Made by a program: the position numbers and the translations under genes
DNA from: Thiobacillus sp. UBA2487
GTDB taxonomy: Bacteria > Pseudomonadota > Gammaproteobacteria > Burkholderiales > Sulfuriferulaceae
NCBI GenBank assembly: GCA_002341815.1
Contig: DDOT01000078.1
Coordinates: forward strand, 1-8,405
DNA length: 8,405 nucleotides
Direction of reading: 5' to 3'
The notes under the pieces: model-generated
What the model was told of the DNA's origin: nothing
The model's database searches: none
Seen by the model: the letters and a program-made list of their open reading frames with translations, nothing else
In this document: in pieces, positions 7,038-8,405 of the stretch
How positions within the stretch are numbered: position 1 is the first letter of the stretch
Layout: each line of letters starts with the position of its first letter

Positions 7038-8312
7038 TCACGGATGCGATGTGGCGCTTATATTGGCTTCCGGCTCGATGGCCCATAAATGATGGGTATC
7101 CAACATTAATCTATAGCGCGCCAAGCTGGCTTGCACGGCAGACTGGTTTTCGGCCAAGGCTGCATCCAGCGCTTGCCTGCGGGCAAGTAGCGTATCGTTC
7201 AGACTGGCTTCCCCCAGCAGATACGCACGGGCGGTCTTGTCGGCATTGCGTTCGGAAAGCTGGCGTGCCTGTTGTGCCAGTTGCCAGGCTTGCCAGTTAC
7301 TGGTGGCCGTGTTCCATTCAATGGACCAGGTTTCCTGCAAGCGCTGCCGGACTGCCAGTTCTTTCTGGTGCGCCATGCTGGCGAGTGCATGCTGTTCGTC
7401 ACTGGTTCTGCGCCGCAGTTCACCGGCAATCGGCACCGACACGCTCACGCCAACAAACGATGTCAGGCCGCTTTGTTCCGACATGTATTGCAAACTGACC
7501 GTCGGATCTGGCGTGCGCTCGGCATCTGCCAGTCTTGCTTTCAATCCGGCGGTCTGACTGGCATTTTGTGCCAATTGCAGCTCGTGGTTGTCAGAAAAGC
7601 CACTGTCGATCCACCATTGCATAGGGTGTTCAACGGGTTGCGGGTGGATATCTGACGGGTGTTTCGCCAGTTGCAGTGTCGGATAACGTTGCTGCAGTCG
7701 CAGTCGGGCATTCTGTTCAGACAGGCGGGCCTGCTGCAAGGACATGTTGGTTTGCAGCATGGCGGATCGGGCAAGATCACCATCGAGTTGCGAGGCATCG
7801 CCGGCACGGATGCGTTTTTCGATTGCAGCCAGTTGTTGTATAGCCAGATTGGATTGATGTTGCCAGATATCGGCTTCATGGCTGGCTGATTGCCAGTCGA
7901 ACCATGCTGCCAGCAAAATACGCCCGGCTTCATGCATGGCATCGCCAAGTGACAGCATGCCTTCTTGCACGGTCTGCCGGCCGATTTCTTCATCCAGGGC
8001 GCTTTTTCCCGGCAAACGAACCGTGGTGGTCAGGCCGGCATACCAGTCACTCTGGTTTGCACCGATATCATGTAGATGGCGCTGGTATCCGGATGCCTGC
8101 ACAGACCATTCATAAGGTCCGGCTGCAATGCGCGCACCGGCTGCTGTACTGGCCTGACTGCCATGTATGGCAGCTTGAACGGTTGGTGATTCACGCAAAG
8201 CGGACAGTGCGGCATCACTGGCGGGCAGGTCGGGCCAGTCTTCTGCCTGTGCCGGCGTAGCAGCCCACAGGTTGCATGTCAGATACAGCATCACAAGGGT
8301 GATGTATTTCAT
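7038..8312 (-). CDS. TolC/CzcC-type outer-membrane efflux protein
   Basis: Predicted trimeric outer-membrane channel of a tripartite (RND- or ABC-type) exporter, outer membrane efflux protein family. The 424-residue product starts with a signal peptide (1-23, cleavage after AQA). It lacks a proper lipobox, although a Cys13 lies in the hydrophobic core. The two-fold internal repeat of the family shows: RIRAGDASQLDGDLARSAM (167-185) resembles AYLLGEASLNDTLLARRQ (363-380). RTPDPTVSLQYMSEQSG (266-282) and VSVPIAGELRRRTSDEQ (291-307) are typical of CzcC/CusC-like metal-efflux members. Long glutamine- and alanine-rich helices fit the periplasmic barrel. The start at 8312 is chosen for the GGAGA site and signal peptide; 13 extra upstream codons are open but unlikely. 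It overlaps the end of an upstream minus-strand gene (ATGA). The substrate is unknown; metal cations are a guess. Confidence 0.88.
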   Translation of the reverse strand: MKYITLVMLYLTCNLWAATPAQAEDWPDLPASDAALSALRESPTVQAAIHGSQASTAAGARIAAGPYEWSVQASGYQRHLHDIGANQSDWYAGLTTTVRLPGKSALDEEIGRQTVQEGMLSLGDAMHEAGRILLAAWFDWQSASHEADIWQHQSNLAIQQLAAIEKRIRAGDASQLDGDLARSAMLQTNMSLQQARLSEQNARLRLQQRYPTLQLAKHPSDIHPQPVEHPMQWWIDSGFSDNHELQLAQNASQTAGLKARLADAERTPDPTVSLQYMSEQSGLTSFVGVSVSVPIAGELRRRTSDEQHALASMAHQKELAVRQRLQETWSIEWNTATSNWQAWQLAQQARQLSERNADKTARAYLLGEASLNDTLLARRQALDAALAENQSAVQASLARYRLMLDTHHLWAIEPEANISATSHP

Positions 8313-8405
8313 GTTAATTCTCCAGAAGCAAGAATTGGTGTGGTCCACCAACGGATATCGGGATTGGCAACATAGACACGCATGCGCGCCAGTAGTGGTT
8401 CAACT
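8309..8405 (-). CDS. C-terminal end of unidentified protein (partial)
   Basis: On the minus strand a frame is open from the window edge for 31 codons, ending in a TGA that overlaps the efflux gene start as ATGA, as at other gene junctions in this window. The visible C-terminus includes ARMRVYVANPDIRWW and ends LASGELT. I do not recognise the family. A second minus frame is also open here, ending in TAA at 8314-8316, so the frame choice rests on the ATGA coupling and on the more protein-like composition. If real, it is probably co-transcribed with the efflux gene and could belong to the same export or resistance operon. Confidence 0.5.
   Translation of the reverse strand, partial: VEPLLARMRVYVANPDIRWWTTPILASGELT

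Noticed and set aside
7082..7096. CCCAT/ATGGG hairpin as recX terminator
   Set aside because: The stem is only five pairs, has no T-run and lies inside the efflux coding sequence.
6926..7498. Plus-strand open frame (190 codons) crossing the recX end and the efflux gene
   Set aside because: It runs antisense to the efflux gene and overlaps recX out of frame. Its composition is rich in Trp, Cys and Arg, as is usual for shadow frames, and it has no ribosome site.
8313..8351. Upstream extension of the efflux protein by 13 residues from 8351
   Set aside because: The extension would bury the signal peptide. The 8312 start has GGAGA at proper spacing and overlaps the upstream stop.
1..8405. CRISPR array, insertion sequence, tRNA or rRNA, attachment site
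   Set aside because: I read through for regular repeats, terminal inverted repeats with a transposase, cloverleaf patterns and rRNA motifs, and saw none.

Overview
The window is a tightly packed run of conserved bacterial housekeeping genes. It suggests a beta- or gamma-type proteobacterium. The RecA N-terminus (it starts [18 protein letters not shown]), the gene order rib–nusB–thiL–pgpA–cinA–recA–recX and a base composition that looks slightly above 50% GC all fit. I lean towards Betaproteobacteria, but the sequence alone does not fix the genus.

Layout: positions 1-176 are non-coding. They hold a perfect 15-base palindrome (70-84), small hairpins and a consensus -10 box (TATAAT, 139-144). 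From 177 to 5452 eight plus-strand genes follow with gaps of 13 bases or less, or with overlaps: yebC, ribE, a ribBA-type gene, ribH, nusB, thiL, pgpA and a stand-alone cinA C-terminal domain (pncC). A 37-base gap precedes recA (5490), and recX overlaps the recA end. On the minus strand, convergent with recX, lies a TolC/CzcC-type outer-membrane efflux gene (7038-8312). It overlaps by ATGA the end of another minus-strand gene that runs off the window edge.

How the genes work together: ribE, the ribBA-type gene and ribH supply DHBP synthase, lumazine synthase and riboflavin synthase, the last half of riboflavin synthesis. ThiL makes thiamine diphosphate, PgpA finishes phosphatidylglycerol synthesis, PncC recycles NMN, NusB serves antitermination and rRNA transcription, and RecA/RecX handle recombination and SOS control. 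The TolC-like gene and its upstream neighbour appear to belong to a separate export operon.

I found no clearly new system. The points most worth a second look are: the RibA half of the ribBA-type gene, which has lost every cysteine needed for zinc; yebC where ribD or an FMN riboswitch might be expected; the palindrome before the operon promoter; the missing canonical LexA box and the short non-acidic RecA tail; and the unidentified partial gene at the right edge.
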